A stretch of DNA of 53,822 nucleotides. Origin: Bacteroidales bacterium. Its GTDB lineage: Bacteria; Bacteroidota; Bacteroidia; Bacteroidales; UBA3824. Position 1 is the first letter of the stretch. Each line of letters opens with the position of its first letter. The translations under genes were made by a program, and so were the position numbers. This document shows positions 1-13,999 of this stretch, in pieces. The notes beneath the pieces were generated by a model. It was given only the letters and a program-made list of their open reading frames with translations, ran no database searches and was not told where the DNA came from. The DNA lies in assembly GCA_017541145.1 (NCBI GenBank), contig JAFXZT010000169.1, positions 1-53,822 on the forward strand, written 5' to 3'.

Positions 1-4
1 AAAT

Positions 5-77
5 GCGGGAGTAGCTCAATTGGTAGAGCGTCAGCCTTCCAAGCTGAAGGTCGCGGGTTCGAGACTCGTCTCCCGCT
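5..77 (+). tRNA. tRNA-Gly (anticodon TCC)
   Basis: Cloverleaf read by eye. The acceptor stem GCGGGAG (5-11) pairs with CTCCCGC (70-76). The anticodon loop CTTCCAA gives anticodon TCC, and a T-loop TTCGAGA is present. The 3' CCA is not encoded. It is the first of two tRNAs just upstream of tuf, a common Bacteroidetes arrangement. Confidence 0.96.
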
Positions 78-103
78 CTAATTAAAAAAATCATTAAGAT
101 TTT

Positions 104-175
<72 letters not shown>

Positions 176-284
176 CAATTTTTTTATGTATGCACTATAT
201 TGATGTGTGTGCATAAAACTATATAAAAACAGTAAATAATTAAAAAATATAAATTAATTTTTTTACCAACAAATATTATATACC

Positions 285-1475
285 ATGGCTAAAGAATCAT
301 TCGATAGATCAAAACCACACGTAAACATTGGTACTATTGGTCACGTTGACCACGGTAAGACAACTTTGACAGCTGCTATCACAACAGTATTAGCAAAGAA
401 AGGTCTTTCAGAAGTAAGAAGTTTCGACTCAATTGATAACGCTCCGGAAGAAAAGGAACGTGGTATCACCATCAATACCGCTCACGTAGAATATCAAACA
501 GCTAACCGTCACTACGCACACGTAGACTGCCCGGGTCACGCTGACTACGTTAAGAACATGGTTACTGGTGCTGCTCAGATGGACGGTGCAATCCTCGTTT
601 GTGCTGCAACAGATGGTCCTATGCCTCAAACTCGTGAACACATCCTTTTGGCTCGTCAGGTTAACGTTCCAAAGATCGTTGTTTTCATGAATAAATGCGA
701 TATGGTTGACGATCCAGAATTGCTCGACCTCGTTGAAATGGAACTTCGTGAACTTCTTTCTTCATATGATTATGATGGTGACAATACACCTATCATCAGA
801 GGTTCTGCTCTTGGTGCTCTTAATGGTGAAGCTAAATGGGAAGAGAAAGTTATGGAACTTATGGACGCTTGCGATACATGGATTCCACAACCAACCCGTG
901 ACGTTGATAAACCATTCTTGATGCCTATCGAGGATATCTTCTCAATCACCGGTCGTGGTACAGTTGCTACTGGTAGAATTGAAACTGGTATTGTTAAATT
1001 GAACGATCCTGTTGAAATCGTAGGTCTTTCTAAGGAAGGTGCTTTGAAATCAGTTGTTACTGGTATCGAAATGTTCCGTAAACTTCTTGATGAAGGTGAA
1101 GCTGGTGATAACGCTGGTTTGCTTTTGAGAGGTATTGAAAAAGATCAGATTAAGAGAGGTATGGTTATCGCTAAACCTGGTTCAATCACTCCTCATACCA
1201 AATTTACCGCTGAAATCTACGTTTTGAAAAAAGAAGAAGGCGGTCGTCACACACCATTCCACAACAACTATCGTCCACAGTTCTACCTCAGAACACTTGA
1301 CGTAACTGGTGAAATCGCACTTCCAGACGGTGTTGAAATGGTTATGCCTGGTGACCACGTTACAATCACTGTTACATTGATCTATCCGGTTGCTTTGAAC
1401 GAAGGTCTTCGTTTCGCTATCCGTGAAGGTGGTAGAACAGTAGGTTCTGGTCAGATTGGTAAAATTATTGAATAA
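285..1475 (+). CDS. tuf: Elongation factor Tu
   Basis: EF-Tu is the GTPase that delivers aminoacyl-tRNA to the ribosomal A site. The 396-residue length is normal. The GTPase motifs are all visible: GHVDHGKT (about 19-26), the switch [10 protein letters not shown], and NKCD. The two C-terminal beta-barrel domains follow, with the conserved segment [11 protein letters not shown]. The start ATG at 285 gives the family N-terminus [20 protein letters not shown]. No clear Shine-Dalgarno sequence precedes it, as usual in Bacteroidetes. It is flanked by tRNA-Thr and tRNA-Trp and leads into secE-nusG and the ribosomal protein-RNA polymerase cluster. Confidence 0.99.
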   Translation: MAKESFDRSKPHVNIGTIGHVDHGKTTLTAAITTVLAKKGLSEVRSFDSIDNAPEEKERGITINTAHVEYQTANRHYAHVDCPGHADYVKNMVTGAAQMDGAILVCAATDGPMPQTREHILLARQVNVPKIVVFMNKCDMVDDPELLDLVEMELRELLSSYDYDGDNTPIIRGSALGALNGEAKWEEKVMELMDACDTWIPQPTRDVDKPFLMPIEDIFSITGRGTVATGRIETGIVKLNDPVEIVGLSKEGALKSVVTGIEMFRKLLDEGEAGDNAGLLLRGIEKDQIKRGMVIAKPGSITPHTKFTAEIYVLKKEEGGRHTPFHNNYRPQFYLRTLDVTGEIALPDGVEMVMPGDHVTITVTLIYPVALNEGLRFAIREGGRTVGSGQIGKIIE

Positions 1476-1494
1476 TAGTTATTCAAACAATATA

Positions 1495-1518
1495 AGGAGA
1501 GTTGAAAAATACTCTCCT
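1495..1518 (+). other. Hairpin between tuf and tRNA-Trp
   Basis: AGGAGAGT (1495-1502) and ACTCTCCT (1511-1518) form a perfect 8-bp stem with an 8-base loop. No T-run follows, so it is more likely an mRNA 3'-end or processing hairpin between tuf and the downstream tRNA than an intrinsic terminator. The role is inferred. Confidence 0.5.
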
Positions 1519-1524
1519 CTATAT

Positions 1525-1597
1525 ACGGGTGTAGCTCAGTCGGTAGAGCACTAGTCTCCAAAACTAGGTGTCGGGCGTTCGAGCCGCTCCACCCGTG
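1525..1597 (+). tRNA. tRNA-Trp (anticodon CCA)
   Basis: The acceptor stem ACGGGTG (1525-1531) pairs with CACCCGT (1590-1596). The anticodon stem CTAGT/ACTAG encloses loop CTCCAAA, so the anticodon is CCA. CCA is not encoded at the 3' end. It is sandwiched between tuf and secE, a conserved bacterial arrangement. Confidence 0.96.
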
Positions 1598-1616
1598 CTT
1601 AATTCTTAATTGTAAA

Positions 1617-1817
1617 ATGGCTAATATTAAAACATACCTGCAAGAGACTTACGATGAGCTTGTTAACAAAGTTTCATGGCCTTCAAGGACAGAACTTATG
1701 AACAGTGCTGTGATCGTTATGGTCGCTACATTCATAATTGCTCTCGTGGTATTCCTTATGGATATCTCTTTGAAAGAAATTATGGAGTTTATCTACGGGC
1801 TCTTCATTAAAAAATAA
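1617..1817 (+). CDS. secE: Preprotein translocase subunit SecE
   Basis: SecE is the small essential subunit of the SecYEG channel that clamps SecY in the inner membrane. The protein has 66 residues, the short single-span form common outside the Gammaproteobacteria. An amphipathic segment carries the family signature (ETYDELVNKVSWPSRTEL, about 10-27). One hydrophobic helix follows (about 31-49). The start ATG lies 19 bases after tRNA-Trp, and nusG follows after 35 bases. Confidence 0.96.
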   Translation: MANIKTYLQETYDELVNKVSWPSRTELMNSAVIVMVATFIIALVVFLMDISLKEIMEFIYGLFIKK

Positions 1818-1852
1818 ATATTCTCTAACCCATTAACGAGAGGGCATTCATT

Positions 1853-2431
1853 ATGGACGAAGTAGAAAAGACTATTAAAAAACCAAAAGCTAAAAGGTGG
1901 TATGTTCTTCGCGCTATTGGCGGTCAAGAAAAGAAAGTAAAAGAATATATCGAAAGTCAAATCACCCTTCTTAATTTGGGTGACTATATATCACAAGTTT
2001 TAATTCCATCTGAAAAAGTTTATCAAGTACGAAACGGAAAGAAGTATAGCACTGAGCGTACATTCTTCCCCGGTTATGTGTTGGTAGAATGTCTTCTTAC
2101 ACAGCAAGTAACCGGTATTCTTAGAAATATTCCGGGAGGCCTTGGCTTTTTGGGTGAATCTAAGGGTGGAGATCCTCTTCCAATTAGAGAGGTTGAGGTT
2201 AACAGAATACTTGGTAAAGTGGACGAGGTGACAACAGAAGAGGAAGTAATAGAGTCGCCTTATGCTCTTGGAGAAAACGTGAAAGTAGTTGACGGACCTT
2301 TCAACGGTTTCATCGGCATTATTGAGGATATCAATGATGAGAAGAAGAAACTGAAAGTTATGGTAAAGATTTTCGGTAGAAAGACTCCGTTGGAGCTTGG
2401 ATATGTCCAAGTAGAAAAAGTAAAAGAATAA
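1853..2431 (+). CDS. nusG: Transcription termination/antitermination protein NusG
   Basis: NusG is the general elongation factor that binds RNA polymerase and couples it to Rho or the ribosome. The 192-residue protein has an N-terminal NGN domain (RWYVLRAIGGQEKKVKEYIE from about residue 14, then FFPGYVLVEC) and a C-terminal KOW domain (VKVVDGPFNGFIGIIEDI). The basic N-terminal leader before RWYV is usual for the phylum. This is the housekeeping copy; a specialised paralogue lies at 24189-24722. Its place between secE and rplK is canonical. Confidence 0.98.
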   Translation: MDEVEKTIKKPKAKRWYVLRAIGGQEKKVKEYIESQITLLNLGDYISQVLIPSEKVYQVRNGKKYSTERTFFPGYVLVECLLTQQVTGILRNIPGGLGFLGESKGGDPLPIREVEVNRILGKVDEVTTEEEVIESPYALGENVKVVDGPFNGFIGIIEDINDEKKKLKVMVKIFGRKTPLELGYVQVEKVKE

Positions 2432-2440
2432 TATACGAAT

Positions 2441-2512
2441 TTTGGTTGTTTTGAATTGGTTTTACCTCTCAAGATAAACATATAATGCTTCCGCAATTCA
2501 AAATATACCAAA
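2441..2512 (+). promoter_or_regulatory. Long interrupted stem-loop in the nusG-rplK leader
   Basis: TTTGGT (2441-2446) pairs with ACCAAA (2507-2512), and TTTTGAATTG (2449-2458) pairs perfectly with CAATTCAAAA (2494-2503). The two helices are separated by a small asymmetric internal loop (TG opposite TAT), and the apical loop is about 35 bases. The position directly upstream of rplK is where L1 autoregulates L11-L1 synthesis in other bacteria. Calling it an L1 site is inference from position and shape only. Confidence 0.4.
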
Positions 2513-2556
2513 GTAGATTATTATAAAACAAATCAATTTTTTTAAGAAAACACAAA

Positions 2557-3000
2557 ATGGCTAAAGAAATTACCGGATTTGTTAAATTGGAAATCAAAGG
2601 CGGTGCAGCAAATCCTTCACCTCCAATTGGTCCTGCATTAGGTTCTAAAGGTGTTAACATTATGGACTTCTGCAAACAATTTAACGCCAAAACTAAGGAT
2701 AAAGCTGGTAAAGTTGTACCGGTTGTTATCACAGTTTACAGCGATAAATCGTTTGACTTCGTATTGAAGACATCTCCGGCCGGCGCTCAATTGAAAGAAA
2801 TTGCAAAATTGAAATCTGGCTCTGCAGAACCAAACAGAAAGAAGGTTGCTACTATCACTTGGGATCAGGTAAAAGCGATCGCTGAGGATAAGTTGCCTGA
2901 TTTGAACTGTTTTACAGTAGAATCTGCAATGAAAATGGTAGCAGGCACAGCTAAAAGTATGGGTATCGTAGTAGACGGTCCTTCACCTTTTGATAACTAA
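2557..3000 (+). CDS. rplK: 50S ribosomal protein L11
   Basis: L11 forms the GTPase-associated stalk base with 23S rRNA and L10/L12. The 147 residues match the family length. The N-terminal domain is recognisable ([20 protein letters not shown], with the conserved prolines), as is the C-terminal rRNA-binding domain ending near [14 protein letters not shown]. The start at 2557 gives [13 protein letters not shown]. rplA follows after 18 bases and is surely cotranscribed. Confidence 0.98.
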   Translation: MAKEITGFVKLEIKGGAANPSPPIGPALGSKGVNIMDFCKQFNAKTKDKAGKVVPVVITVYSDKSFDFVLKTSPAGAQLKEIAKLKSGSAEPNRKKVATITWDQVKAIAEDKLPDLNCFTVESAMKMVAGTAKSMGIVVDGPSPFDN

Positions 3001-3018
3001 ATTTATAACAAAATCGAA

Positions 3019-3720
3019 ATGGGAAAAGTAAGTAAAAATTATAAAGCTGCGCTGGACAAAATCGAGGAAGGTAAACAATATACCTTGGCTGAGGCTTGTG
3101 AATTGGTTAAAACATTGGTTTCTACTAAATTCGATTCTTCAGTTGACGTAGATGTTCGACTTGGTGTTGATCCAAAGAAATCTAACCAAATGGTTAGAGG
3201 CGTTGTTACTCTCCCTAACGGTACAGGTAAGGACAAAAAGGTTTTGGTACTCTGCACTCCTGACAAGGAAGAAGAGGCTAAAGCTGCTGGTGCCGATTAT
3301 GTAGGTCTTGATGACTATGTTCAGAAAATCCAAGGTGGTTGGACAGACGTAGATGTTATTATCACAACTCCTGCATGTATGGGTAAAGTAGGTAAATTAG
3401 GTAGAATCCTCGGTCCTCGTGGTTTGATGCCTAACCCTAAAACTGGTACTGTTACTATGGAGATAGCTCAGGCAGTAAAAGATGTAAAACTCGGAAAGAT
3501 AGATTTTAAGGTTGACAAATACGGAATCATCCATTCTCCGGTTGGTAAGGCTTCATTTGATGTACAGAAATTGTATGAAAATGCACGTGAATTTTTGCGT
3601 ACAGTAATCAAATTGAAACCGGCCGCTGCGAAGGGTACTTATGTAAAATCTGTTTACGTAAGTGGTACAATGACTCCAGGTATCCCTGTTGACGTTAAAT
3701 CTCTTGATAAGGCCGAATAA
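3019..3720 (+). CDS. rplA: 50S ribosomal protein L1
   Basis: L1 binds 23S rRNA at the mobile E-site stalk and, in other bacteria, represses translation of its own rplK-rplA mRNA. The protein has 233 residues. The signature [20 protein letters not shown] is present (from about residue 120), as is the C-terminal [14 protein letters not shown]. It lies between rplK and rplJ with short gaps. Confidence 0.98.
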   Translation: MGKVSKNYKAALDKIEEGKQYTLAEACELVKTLVSTKFDSSVDVDVRLGVDPKKSNQMVRGVVTLPNGTGKDKKVLVLCTPDKEEEAKAAGADYVGLDDYVQKIQGGWTDVDVIITTPACMGKVGKLGRILGPRGLMPNPKTGTVTMEIAQAVKDVKLGKIDFKVDKYGIIHSPVGKASFDVQKLYENAREFLRTVIKLKPAAAKGTYVKSVYVSGTMTPGIPVDVKSLDKAE

Positions 3721-3733
3721 TAAAGGAAACAAA

Positions 3734-4255
3734 ATGAAACGTATAGACAAAGGTTCCATAATAGATTCATTATCAGAAAAAATAGCAAATTCTCAGAATT
3801 TCTATTTGGCCGATATTTCCGACCTTAATGCTGAAGCTACTTACAAACTTCGTAAAGTTTGTTTTGAGAAAAAAGTAACTCTTCAAGCAGTGAAGAATTC
3901 TTTGCTCAAGAAAGCTTTTGAAAAGAGTGGCAAACAGTTGGATGAGTTGCTTCCTCTTCTTAATCACAATACTTCGGTAATGTTCAGTGAGACAGCAAAC
4001 GCTCCTGCACAAGCGATTAAGGAATTCAGAAAATCAGCTGACAAACCAATCCTCAAGGGTGCTTACGTACAAGAAAGCATCTATATTGGTGATGATCAAT
4101 TGGACGTTCTTTCAGCTATCAAGTCTAAGGAAGAACTCCTCGGAGATATTATCGGTTTGTTGCAGTCTCCAATCAAGAATGTTATTTCTTCTTTGAAGTC
4201 TGGTCAAAACAAACTCACAGGTCTCGTAAAAGCTCTCGAAGAAAGAGCACAGTAG
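3734..4255 (+). CDS. rplJ: 50S ribosomal protein L10
   Basis: L10 anchors the L7/L12 dimers of the ribosomal stalk. I chose ATG 3734 (173 residues, MKRIDKGSIIDSL). The longer reading from 3689 overlaps the end of rplA and adds a non-conserved tail. The N-terminal rRNA-binding domain is normal (ADISDLNAEATYKLRKVC, then VKNSLLKKAFEKSG), and the C-terminal helix that binds L12 is present. Only 13 bases separate it from rplA, so any L10 leader operator would have to overlap the end of rplA. Confidence 0.97.
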   Translation: MKRIDKGSIIDSLSEKIANSQNFYLADISDLNAEATYKLRKVCFEKKVTLQAVKNSLLKKAFEKSGKQLDELLPLLNHNTSVMFSETANAPAQAIKEFRKSADKPILKGAYVQESIYIGDDQLDVLSAIKSKEELLGDIIGLLQSPIKNVISSLKSGQNKLTGLVKALEERAQ

Positions 4256-4298
4256 TTAAAATTTTTTAATTAAACAATTCTTAAAGAAAAAAAATAAA

Positions 4299-4676
4299 AT
4301 GGCAGATTTGAAAGCATTAGCAGAACAACTCGTTAATTTGACAGTTAAAGAAGTTAACGAACTCGCTCAGATATTTAAAGATGAATATGGTATCGAACCA
4401 GCAGCTGCTGCAGTTGCAGTAGCAGGTCCAGTAGCAGGCGGCGCAGCAGCTGCTGCAGCTGAACAAACTGAATTTGACGTAATCCTCAAATCAGCAGGTG
4501 CTCAGAAACTTCAGATCGTTAAGTTGGTTAAAGAACTTACAGGTCTTGGACTTAAGGAAGCTAAAGACTTAGTTGACGGTGCTCCTAAGACTCTCAAAGA
4601 AAAAGTATCTAAAGAAGACGCTGAAGCTTTGAAAGCTAAATTGACTGAAGCTGGTGCAGAAGTTGAATTAAAGTAA
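4299..4676 (+). CDS. rplL: 50S ribosomal protein L7/L12
   Basis: L7/L12 is the multimeric stalk protein that recruits translational GTPases. The protein has 125 residues. An N-terminal dimerisation helix is followed by an alanine/glycine-rich hinge (about 34-55). The C-terminal factor-binding domain carries [20 protein letters not shown] and [20 protein letters not shown]. Like tuf it is rich in GCA/GCT and favoured codons, fitting very high expression. A terminator-like hairpin lies immediately downstream, before rpoB. Confidence 0.98.
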   Translation: MADLKALAEQLVNLTVKEVNELAQIFKDEYGIEPAAAAVAVAGPVAGGAAAAAAEQTEFDVILKSAGAQKLQIVKLVKELTGLGLKEAKDLVDGAPKTLKEKVSKEDAEALKAKLTEAGAEVELK

Positions 4677-4703
4677 AAAATTCGCTCTTTTTATAAGAGT
4701 TCT

Positions 4704-4750
4704 AGGTTTAGTATCTCCAGGATAAAAGCATGGGGATACTAGACCTTTTT
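4704..4750 (+). terminator. Terminator/attenuator between rplL and rpoB
   Basis: AGGTTTAGTATCTCC (4704-4718) pairs with GGGGATACTAGACCT (4732-4746) as a 15-bp stem with two G-U type pairs. The loop is 13 bases, and a T5 run ends at 4750. It has the form of an intrinsic terminator but sits between cotranscribed ribosomal and RNA polymerase genes. It most likely lowers polymerase gene expression relative to L10/L12 by partial read-through. Confidence 0.8.
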
Positions 4751-4849
4751 GTCGTATTCGTAGAATTCTAACTATCATTGCCTTACGTTTTTGTACTAAG
4801 GTTTTTAGTGGAATAATTTTTTATTTAAAAAAATAATTTTAAAGATCAG

Positions 4850-7800
4850 ATGGCTCTGAATAACCCTAGAATTAGTTTCGCTTCAACTAAAAATCAGTTA
4901 GAGTATCCTGATTTTCTGGAAGTGCAATTGAAGTCTTTTCACGACTTCTTTCAATTGGAAACTACTCCGGAAAAAAGGAAACAAGAGGGATTGTTTAAGG
5001 TTTTCAATGAAAACTTTCCTATAACAGATACTCGCAATAATTTTGTGCTTGAATTTATCGATTATTATATCGATCCTTCAAGATATTCAATCCCAGAATG
5101 CCTTGACCGAGGTTTAACCTATAGCGTTCCATTGAAAGCTAAACTCAAATTGTATTGTACCGATCCTGAGCATGAGGATTTTGATACGGTTATTCAGGAT
5201 GTCTATCTTGGTACCGTTCCATACATGACACCGGCCGGCACTTTCGTTATCAATGGTGCTGAACGTGTGGTTGTTTCTCAGCTCCACCGTTCTCCGGGCG
5301 TGTTCTTCGGTTCTAGTATTCACGCTAATGGTACCAAATTATATTCTGCCAGAATTATACCTTTCAAAGGTTCTTGGATCGAATTTGCTACTGACATCAA
5401 TAATGTGATGTATGCTTATATCGACCGTAAAAAGAAATTACCTGTTACAACGCTTTTGAGAGCCATCGGTTTTGAATCTGATAAGGATATTCTTCAGATT
5501 TTTGATTTGGCTGACGAGGTTAAGGTTAATAAGGCTTCGTTGAAAAAGGTTGTAGGCAGAAAACTGGCTGCAAGAGTCCTCAAAACTTGGACTGAAGATT
5601 TTGTTGACGAGGATACCGGTGAAGTTGTTTCTATTGAAAGAAACGAGGTGGTTCTCGATCGTGAAATCGAAATCCTTCCTGAACATGTTGAGCTTATCGT
5701 TGATTCCGGTGCTCAAACTATTCTTGTTCATAAGGATACTGCTAATCACACTGACTATTCTATCATTACAAATACTCTGCAGAAAGACCCCTGCAACTCA
5801 GAGAAAGAGGCTGTTCTTCATATCTACCGTCAGTTGCGTAATGCTGAACCGCCTGACGATGCTACTGCTCGCGATATGATCGACAAATTGTTCTTCTCTG
5901 ACAGACGTTATGACCTCGGTGATGTTGGTCGTTACAAGATCAATAAAAAATTGTCTCTTGATATTGATCAGAACATCAAGGTTTTAACTAAAGAAGATAT
6001 TATTGAGATTATTAAATATCTTATCGAACTTATCAACTCTCACGCTGATGTTGATGATATCGACCACTTGAGCAACCGTCGCGTACGTACTGTTGGCGAG
6101 CAGCTTTATGATCAATTTGGTGTTGGTCTTGCTCGTATGGCTCGTACTATTCGTGAACGTATGAATGTGCGTGATAACGAAGTTTTTACTCCAACTGATC
6201 TTATCAATTCTAAGACTTTGGCTTCTGTTATCAATTCATTCTTTGGTACCAACCAGTTGTCTCAGTTTATGGACCAGACCAACCCGCTTGCCGAAATTAC
6301 TCACAAGCGTCGTTTGTCAGCTTTGGGTCCCGGCGGTTTGTCAAGAGATCGTGCCGGATTTGAGGTTCGAGACGTTCACTATACACACTACGGACGTTTG
6401 TGTCCGATTGAGACTCCTGAAGGTCCTAACATCGGTTTGATTTCTTCTCTTTGTGTATTCGCAAAGATCGATGAGTTGGGATTTATTGAGACTCCTTACC
6501 GTAAGGTTAACAACGGTGTTGTTGATTTCTCTCCAGAAGGCATGCAATATATGACTGCTGAAGACGAGGACAATAAGATTGTAGCTCAGGCTACTGCTGC
6601 TGTTGACGAAAACGGTTTGTTGATTGAAAAGAGAGTAAAAGCCCGTCAAAATGCCGACTTCCCGGTTGTTTCTCCGGAACAAGTTGAATTGATGGACGTT
6701 GCTCCTAATCAGATTTCTTCTTTGGCTGCTTCGTTGATTCCGTTCTTGGAGCACGACGATGCTAACCGTGCATTGATGGGTTCTAACATGATGCGTCAGG
6801 CTGTTCCTATTCTTTCGCCTGAAGCTCCTATTGTTGGTACCGGTATTGAAGCACGTTGCGCCAAAGACTCTCGTACTCAGATTGTTGCTGAGGATGACGG
6901 TGTTATCCAATATGTTGACGGTCAGAAGATTGTGATCCGTTACAACAAGACTGAAGACGAAAGATTTGTTGATTTCAACGATGAAGATGTAACATACTAT
7001 CTTACTAAGTTTAAGAAAACCAACCAGAGCATGTGTATCAACATCCGTCCTATTGTCCGCAAAGGTCAAGAGATTAAGAAGGGTGAGATCATGACTGAGG
7101 GTTATGCTACTCAAGGCGGTGAATTGGCTTTGGGTCGTAACATGAAGGTTGCATTCATGCCTTGGAAGGGTTACAACTATGAGGATGCTATTGTTATTTC
7201 TGAAAGAGTTGTTCGTGAAGACCTCTTCACTTCTATTCATATTGATGAATACCAGTTGGAAGTTCGCGATACCAAACGCGGTATGGAAGAGCTTACTTCT
7301 GATATTCCGAACGTTAGCGAAGATGCTACCAAGAATTTGGACGAGAACGGTTTGATCCGTGTTGGTGCTGAAGTTACTCAGGGTGACATCCTTATCGGTA
7401 AGATTACTCCTAAGGGTGAATCTGATCCGTCTCCGGAAGAGAAACTTTTGCGTGCTATCTTCGGTGAAAAGGCCGGTGATGTTAAGGATACTTCTCTCAA
7501 GACTCCGCCTTCTGTTAAGGGTGTTGTTATTGAGAAGAGATTGTTCTCTCGCCAGATGAAAGACCGCAAGGTTAAAAATGCTGATAAACCGCAAGTTCAG
7601 AAGATTGATAAGGATTTCGAAAAAGTTGCAAACGACTTGAGAAACAAACTTATCGAAAAACTTTTTGTTCTTACTAATGGTAAAACATCTCAAGGTGTTA
7701 AGGATTATTTGAACAAAGATGTTATCGCTAAGGGTGTTAAATTTACTTTGAAGAACCTTCAGGAAGTAGAAGATTACCTCGAAATCAATCCTAACAAGTG

Positions 7801-8659
7801 GACTACTGACAAGAAGAAAAACGATACTATTAAGGCTTTGCTTCACAATTATGTTGTTAAATACAAAGAAGAAGAGTCAGTATATCGTCGTCAAAAATAC
7901 AACTTTATGATTGGTGATGAGTTGCCTATCGGTATTATCCAGCTCGCTAAAGTTTACGTTGCAATGAAACGTAAATTGCGTGTAGGTGACAAGATGGCGG
8001 GTCGTCACGGTAACAAAGGTATTGTTTCTCGTATTGTTCGTGCTGAAGATATGCCGTTCCTTGAGGATGGTACTCCTGTAGATATCGTTCTTAACCCGTT
8101 GGGTGTGCCTTCTCGTATGAACTTGGGACAGATTTTCGAAACTGTACTTGGTTGGGCAGGTCGTACAATGGGTGTGAACTTTGCAACACCTATTTTTGAT
8201 GGTGCGTCAGCAGAGCAGATTGGTGATTTGATGGAAAAGAACGGATTGCCTCGTTTTGGTAAATCTTACCTTTACGATGGTGGTACAGGCGAGCGTTTCG
8301 ACCAACCGGCTACTGTAGGTGTTATCTACATGTTGAAATTGGGACACATGGTTGATGATAAGATGCACGCACGTTCTATCGGTCCTTACTCACTTATCAC
8401 ACAGCAACCTCTTGGTGGTAAAGCACAGTTTGGTGGTCAGCGTTTCGGAGAAATGGAGGTTTGGGCTATCGAGGCATTCGGTGCTGCAAACATCCTTCAA
8501 GAAATTCTTACTGTAAAATCAGACGATGTTGTTGGTCGTGCTAAAGCTTACGAGGCAATCGTTAAGGGTGACCCGATGCCAACTCCGGGTATTCCGGAAT
8601 CATTCAACGTTTTGTTGCACGAACTCAGAGGTCTGGGCTTAAGCGTAAATCTTTCATAA
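4850..8659 (+). CDS. rpoB: DNA-directed RNA polymerase beta subunit
   Basis: This is the beta subunit of RNA polymerase, which forms one pincer of the enzyme and much of the active centre and rifampicin pocket. The length of 1269 residues matches Bacteroidetes RpoB. The rifampicin region reads [20 protein letters not shown] then [19 protein letters not shown], with the usual sensitive-type residues as far as I can read. The C-terminal part carries [13 protein letters not shown] and [20 protein letters not shown]. The start at 4850 lies 100 bases after the attenuator hairpin. No frameshift was seen. Confidence 0.99.
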   Translation: MALNNPRISFASTKNQLEYPDFLEVQLKSFHDFFQLETTPEKRKQEGLFKVFNENFPITDTRNNFVLEFIDYYIDPSRYSIPECLDRGLTYSVPLKAKLKLYCTDPEHEDFDTVIQDVYLGTVPYMTPAGTFVINGAERVVVSQLHRSPGVFFGSSIHANGTKLYSARIIPFKGSWIEFATDINNVMYAYIDRKKKLPVTTLLRAIGFESDKDILQIFDLADEVKVNKASLKKVVGRKLAARVLKTWTEDFVDEDTGEVVSIERNEVVLDREIEILPEHVELIVDSGAQTILVHKDTANHTDYSIITNTLQKDPCNSEKEAVLHIYRQLRNAEPPDDATARDMIDKLFFSDRRYDLGDVGRYKINKKLSLDIDQNIKVLTKEDIIEIIKYLIELINSHADVDDIDHLSNRRVRTVGEQLYDQFGVGLARMARTIRERMNVRDNEVFTPTDLINSKTLASVINSFFGTNQLSQFMDQTNPLAEITHKRRLSALGPGGLSRDRAGFEVRDVHYTHYGRLCPIETPEGPNIGLISSLCVFAKIDELGFIETPYRKVNNGVVDFSPEGMQYMTAEDEDNKIVAQATAAVDENGLLIEKRVKARQNADFPVVSPEQVELMDVAPNQISSLAASLIPFLEHDDANRALMGSNMMRQAVPILSPEAPIVGTGIEARCAKDSRTQIVAEDDGVIQYVDGQKIVIRYNKTEDERFVDFNDEDVTYYLTKFKKTNQSMCINIRPIVRKGQEIKKGEIMTEGYATQGGELALGRNMKVAFMPWKGYNYEDAIVISERVVREDLFTSIHIDEYQLEVRDTKRGMEELTSDIPNVSEDATKNLDENGLIRVGAEVTQGDILIGKITPKGESDPSPEEKLLRAIFGEKAGDVKDTSLKTPPSVKGVVIEKRLFSRQMKDRKVKNADKPQVQKIDKDFEKVANDLRNKLIEKLFVLTNGKTSQGVKDYLNKDVIAKGVKFTLKNLQEVEDYLEINPNKWTTDKKKNDTIKALLHNYVVKYKEEESVYRRQKYNFMIGDELPIGIIQLAKVYVAMKRKLRVGDKMAGRHGNKGIVSRIVRAEDMPFLEDGTPVDIVLNPLGVPSRMNLGQIFETVLGWAGRTMGVNFATPIFDGASAEQIGDLMEKNGLPRFGKSYLYDGGTGERFDQPATVGVIYMLKLGHMVDDKMHARSIGPYSLITQQPLGGKAQFGGQRFGEMEVWAIEAFGAANILQEILTVKSDDVVGRAKAYEAIVKGDPMPTPGIPESFNVLLHELRGLGLSVNLS

Positions 8660-8675
8660 TTTGTAAAAAAAATTG

Positions 8676-8720
8676 CTGCAATTCAAGTCGGTATTATGCC
8701 GGCTTGGGTTTGCAGTTTTT
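8676..8720 (+). terminator. Terminator-like hairpin between rpoB and rpoC
   Basis: CTGCAA (8676-8681) pairs with TTGCAG (8710-8715), and CAAG and CGG pair with CTTG and CCG further in. A T5 run follows (8716-8720). It is an interrupted stem of intrinsic-terminator shape in the 91-base rpoB-rpoC gap. It may be a weak attenuator or an RNA-processing site, since the two subunits are normally made in equal amounts. Confidence 0.6.
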
Positions 8721-8750
8721 AAAATATAATCTATAACAAAGGCAACGAAC

Positions 8751-13013
<4,263 letters not shown>

Positions 13014-13057
13014 TTAAAAAAAGTAATAATTCTAATTCTGTAATTTATATAAAAATT

Positions 13058-13372
13058 ATGGCAGAAGAAAAAAAAGCGCAAATTAACATCGAGCTTTCTA
13101 ACGAAGTAGCTCAAGGCATTTATACTAATTTTGCAATCATTTCACATTCAAGTTCTGAATTTGTGGTTGATTTCATTAGTCATTTGCCCGCTATGCCGAA
13201 AGCTCAAGTTAAGAGCCGTATCATCATGTCTCCTGAAAATGCAAAAAGACTTATGATTACACTTCAGGAAAACGTTTTGAAATACGAATCTGAATTCGGT
13301 AAAATCAAAAACGTAAATGGTGCAGGTTCAAACACATTGCCTTTGTTTGGTGCTAACCCTACAGAAGCATAA
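13058..13372 (+). CDS. DUF3467 family protein
   Basis: A small protein of 104 residues that I recognise as the DUF3467 family (AQINIELSNEVAQGIYTNFA at the start, then SRIIMSPENAKRLMITLQEN). The family often directly follows rpoC in Bacteroidetes; its function is not known to me. It has no signal peptide or membrane segment and is probably cytoplasmic. It is cotranscribed with rpoC and ends just before a strong terminator, which makes it the last gene of the RNA polymerase operon. A role linked to transcription or translation is only inferred from position. Confidence 0.9.
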   Translation: MAEEKKAQINIELSNEVAQGIYTNFAIISHSSSEFVVDFISHLPAMPKAQVKSRIIMSPENAKRLMITLQENVLKYESEFGKIKNVNGAGSNTLPLFGANPTEA

Positions 13373-13409
13373 CTTTTTTTAAGAAATATTCTTTTAATGA
13401 TTTATATAA

Positions 13410-13454
13410 AAATTGAGCGAACGATTCCAAAAATTCTGCTCGCTCAATTTTTTA
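13410..13454 (+). terminator. Terminator of the rplL-rpoBC-DUF3467 operon
   Basis: The 11-bp perfect stem AAATTGAGCGA (13410-13420) / TCGCTCAATTT (13440-13450) is followed by further T residues. It ends the long ribosomal protein-RNA polymerase operon. Confidence 0.9.
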
Positions 13455-13513
13455 TGTTTTTCAGGCAAATGCAGGACTTAATAATTATTTTATCAAAATA
13501 TTTTAAAAAATAG

Positions 13514-13544
13514 TTTGTACTATAAAAAAAAGTCAGTACATTTG
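13514..13544 (+). promoter_or_regulatory. Promoter of rpmE2 (Bacteroidetes type)
   Basis: TTTG (13514-13517), a 19-base spacer and TACATTTG (13537-13544) match the Bacteroidetes -33/-7 consensus exactly. The predicted start, near 13550, leaves a leader of about 28 bases before rpmE2. Confidence 0.85.
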
Positions 13545-13577
13545 CAAGCCAAAAAATACGAAATATTTACATACAAA

Positions 13578-13841
13578 ATGAAGAAAGACATACATCCAGA
13601 ATCATATCGTTTAGTTGTATTTAAAGATATGAGCAACGATCAGACTTTTTTGACAAAAAGTACTGTTAACACAAAAGACACTATCGTACTCGACGGTGTA
13701 GAATATCCATTGGTTAAGGTCGAAATCTCTAACACATCTCACCCATTTTTCACTGGTAAGATGAAATTGGTTGACTCTACCGGTCGTGTTGATAAATTCA
13801 AAAAGAAATATGAAAAACATTATTCTACTAAAGTTGAATAA
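13578..13841 (+). CDS. rpmE2: 50S ribosomal protein L31 type B
   Basis: A ribosomal large-subunit protein at the subunit bridge. I chose ATG 13578 (87 residues, [20 protein letters not shown]), because the longer TTG reading from 13515 starts inside the promoter. It lacks the CxxC zinc motif of type A L31, which defines the zinc-independent type B form. [20 protein letters not shown] is a strong family match. It is monocistronic, with its own promoter and terminator. Confidence 0.95.
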   Translation: MKKDIHPESYRLVVFKDMSNDQTFLTKSTVNTKDTIVLDGVEYPLVKVEISNTSHPFFTGKMKLVDSTGRVDKFKKKYEKHYSTKVE

Positions 13842-13873
13842 TTTCTTTTATGAATTTGATAGAACTTATAAAG

Positions 13874-13910
13874 AAAGGTTTTCTGATGTGATATTGGAAA
13901 ACCTTTTTTT
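13874..13910 (+). terminator. Terminator of rpmE2
   Basis: AAAGGTTTTC (13874-13883) pairs with GAAAACCTTT (13897-13906), followed by more T residues. The loop is 13 bases. Confidence 0.85.
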
Positions 13911-13999
13911 GTCTAATTACTGTATTTTTTTAATTTGAATTGCATTTTAATTTATTCAGTTTACATTTATTTCATATTATTTTAAAAAAGACATACCAA

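Noticed and set aside
1..4. Promoter of the tRNA-tuf cluster
   Set aside because: It would lie left of the window and cannot be seen.
6341..7846. 501-codon open frame antisense to rpoB
   Set aside because: It lies wholly inside rpoB, has no promoter or family motif, and its openness follows from the codon bias of a highly expressed gene on the other strand.
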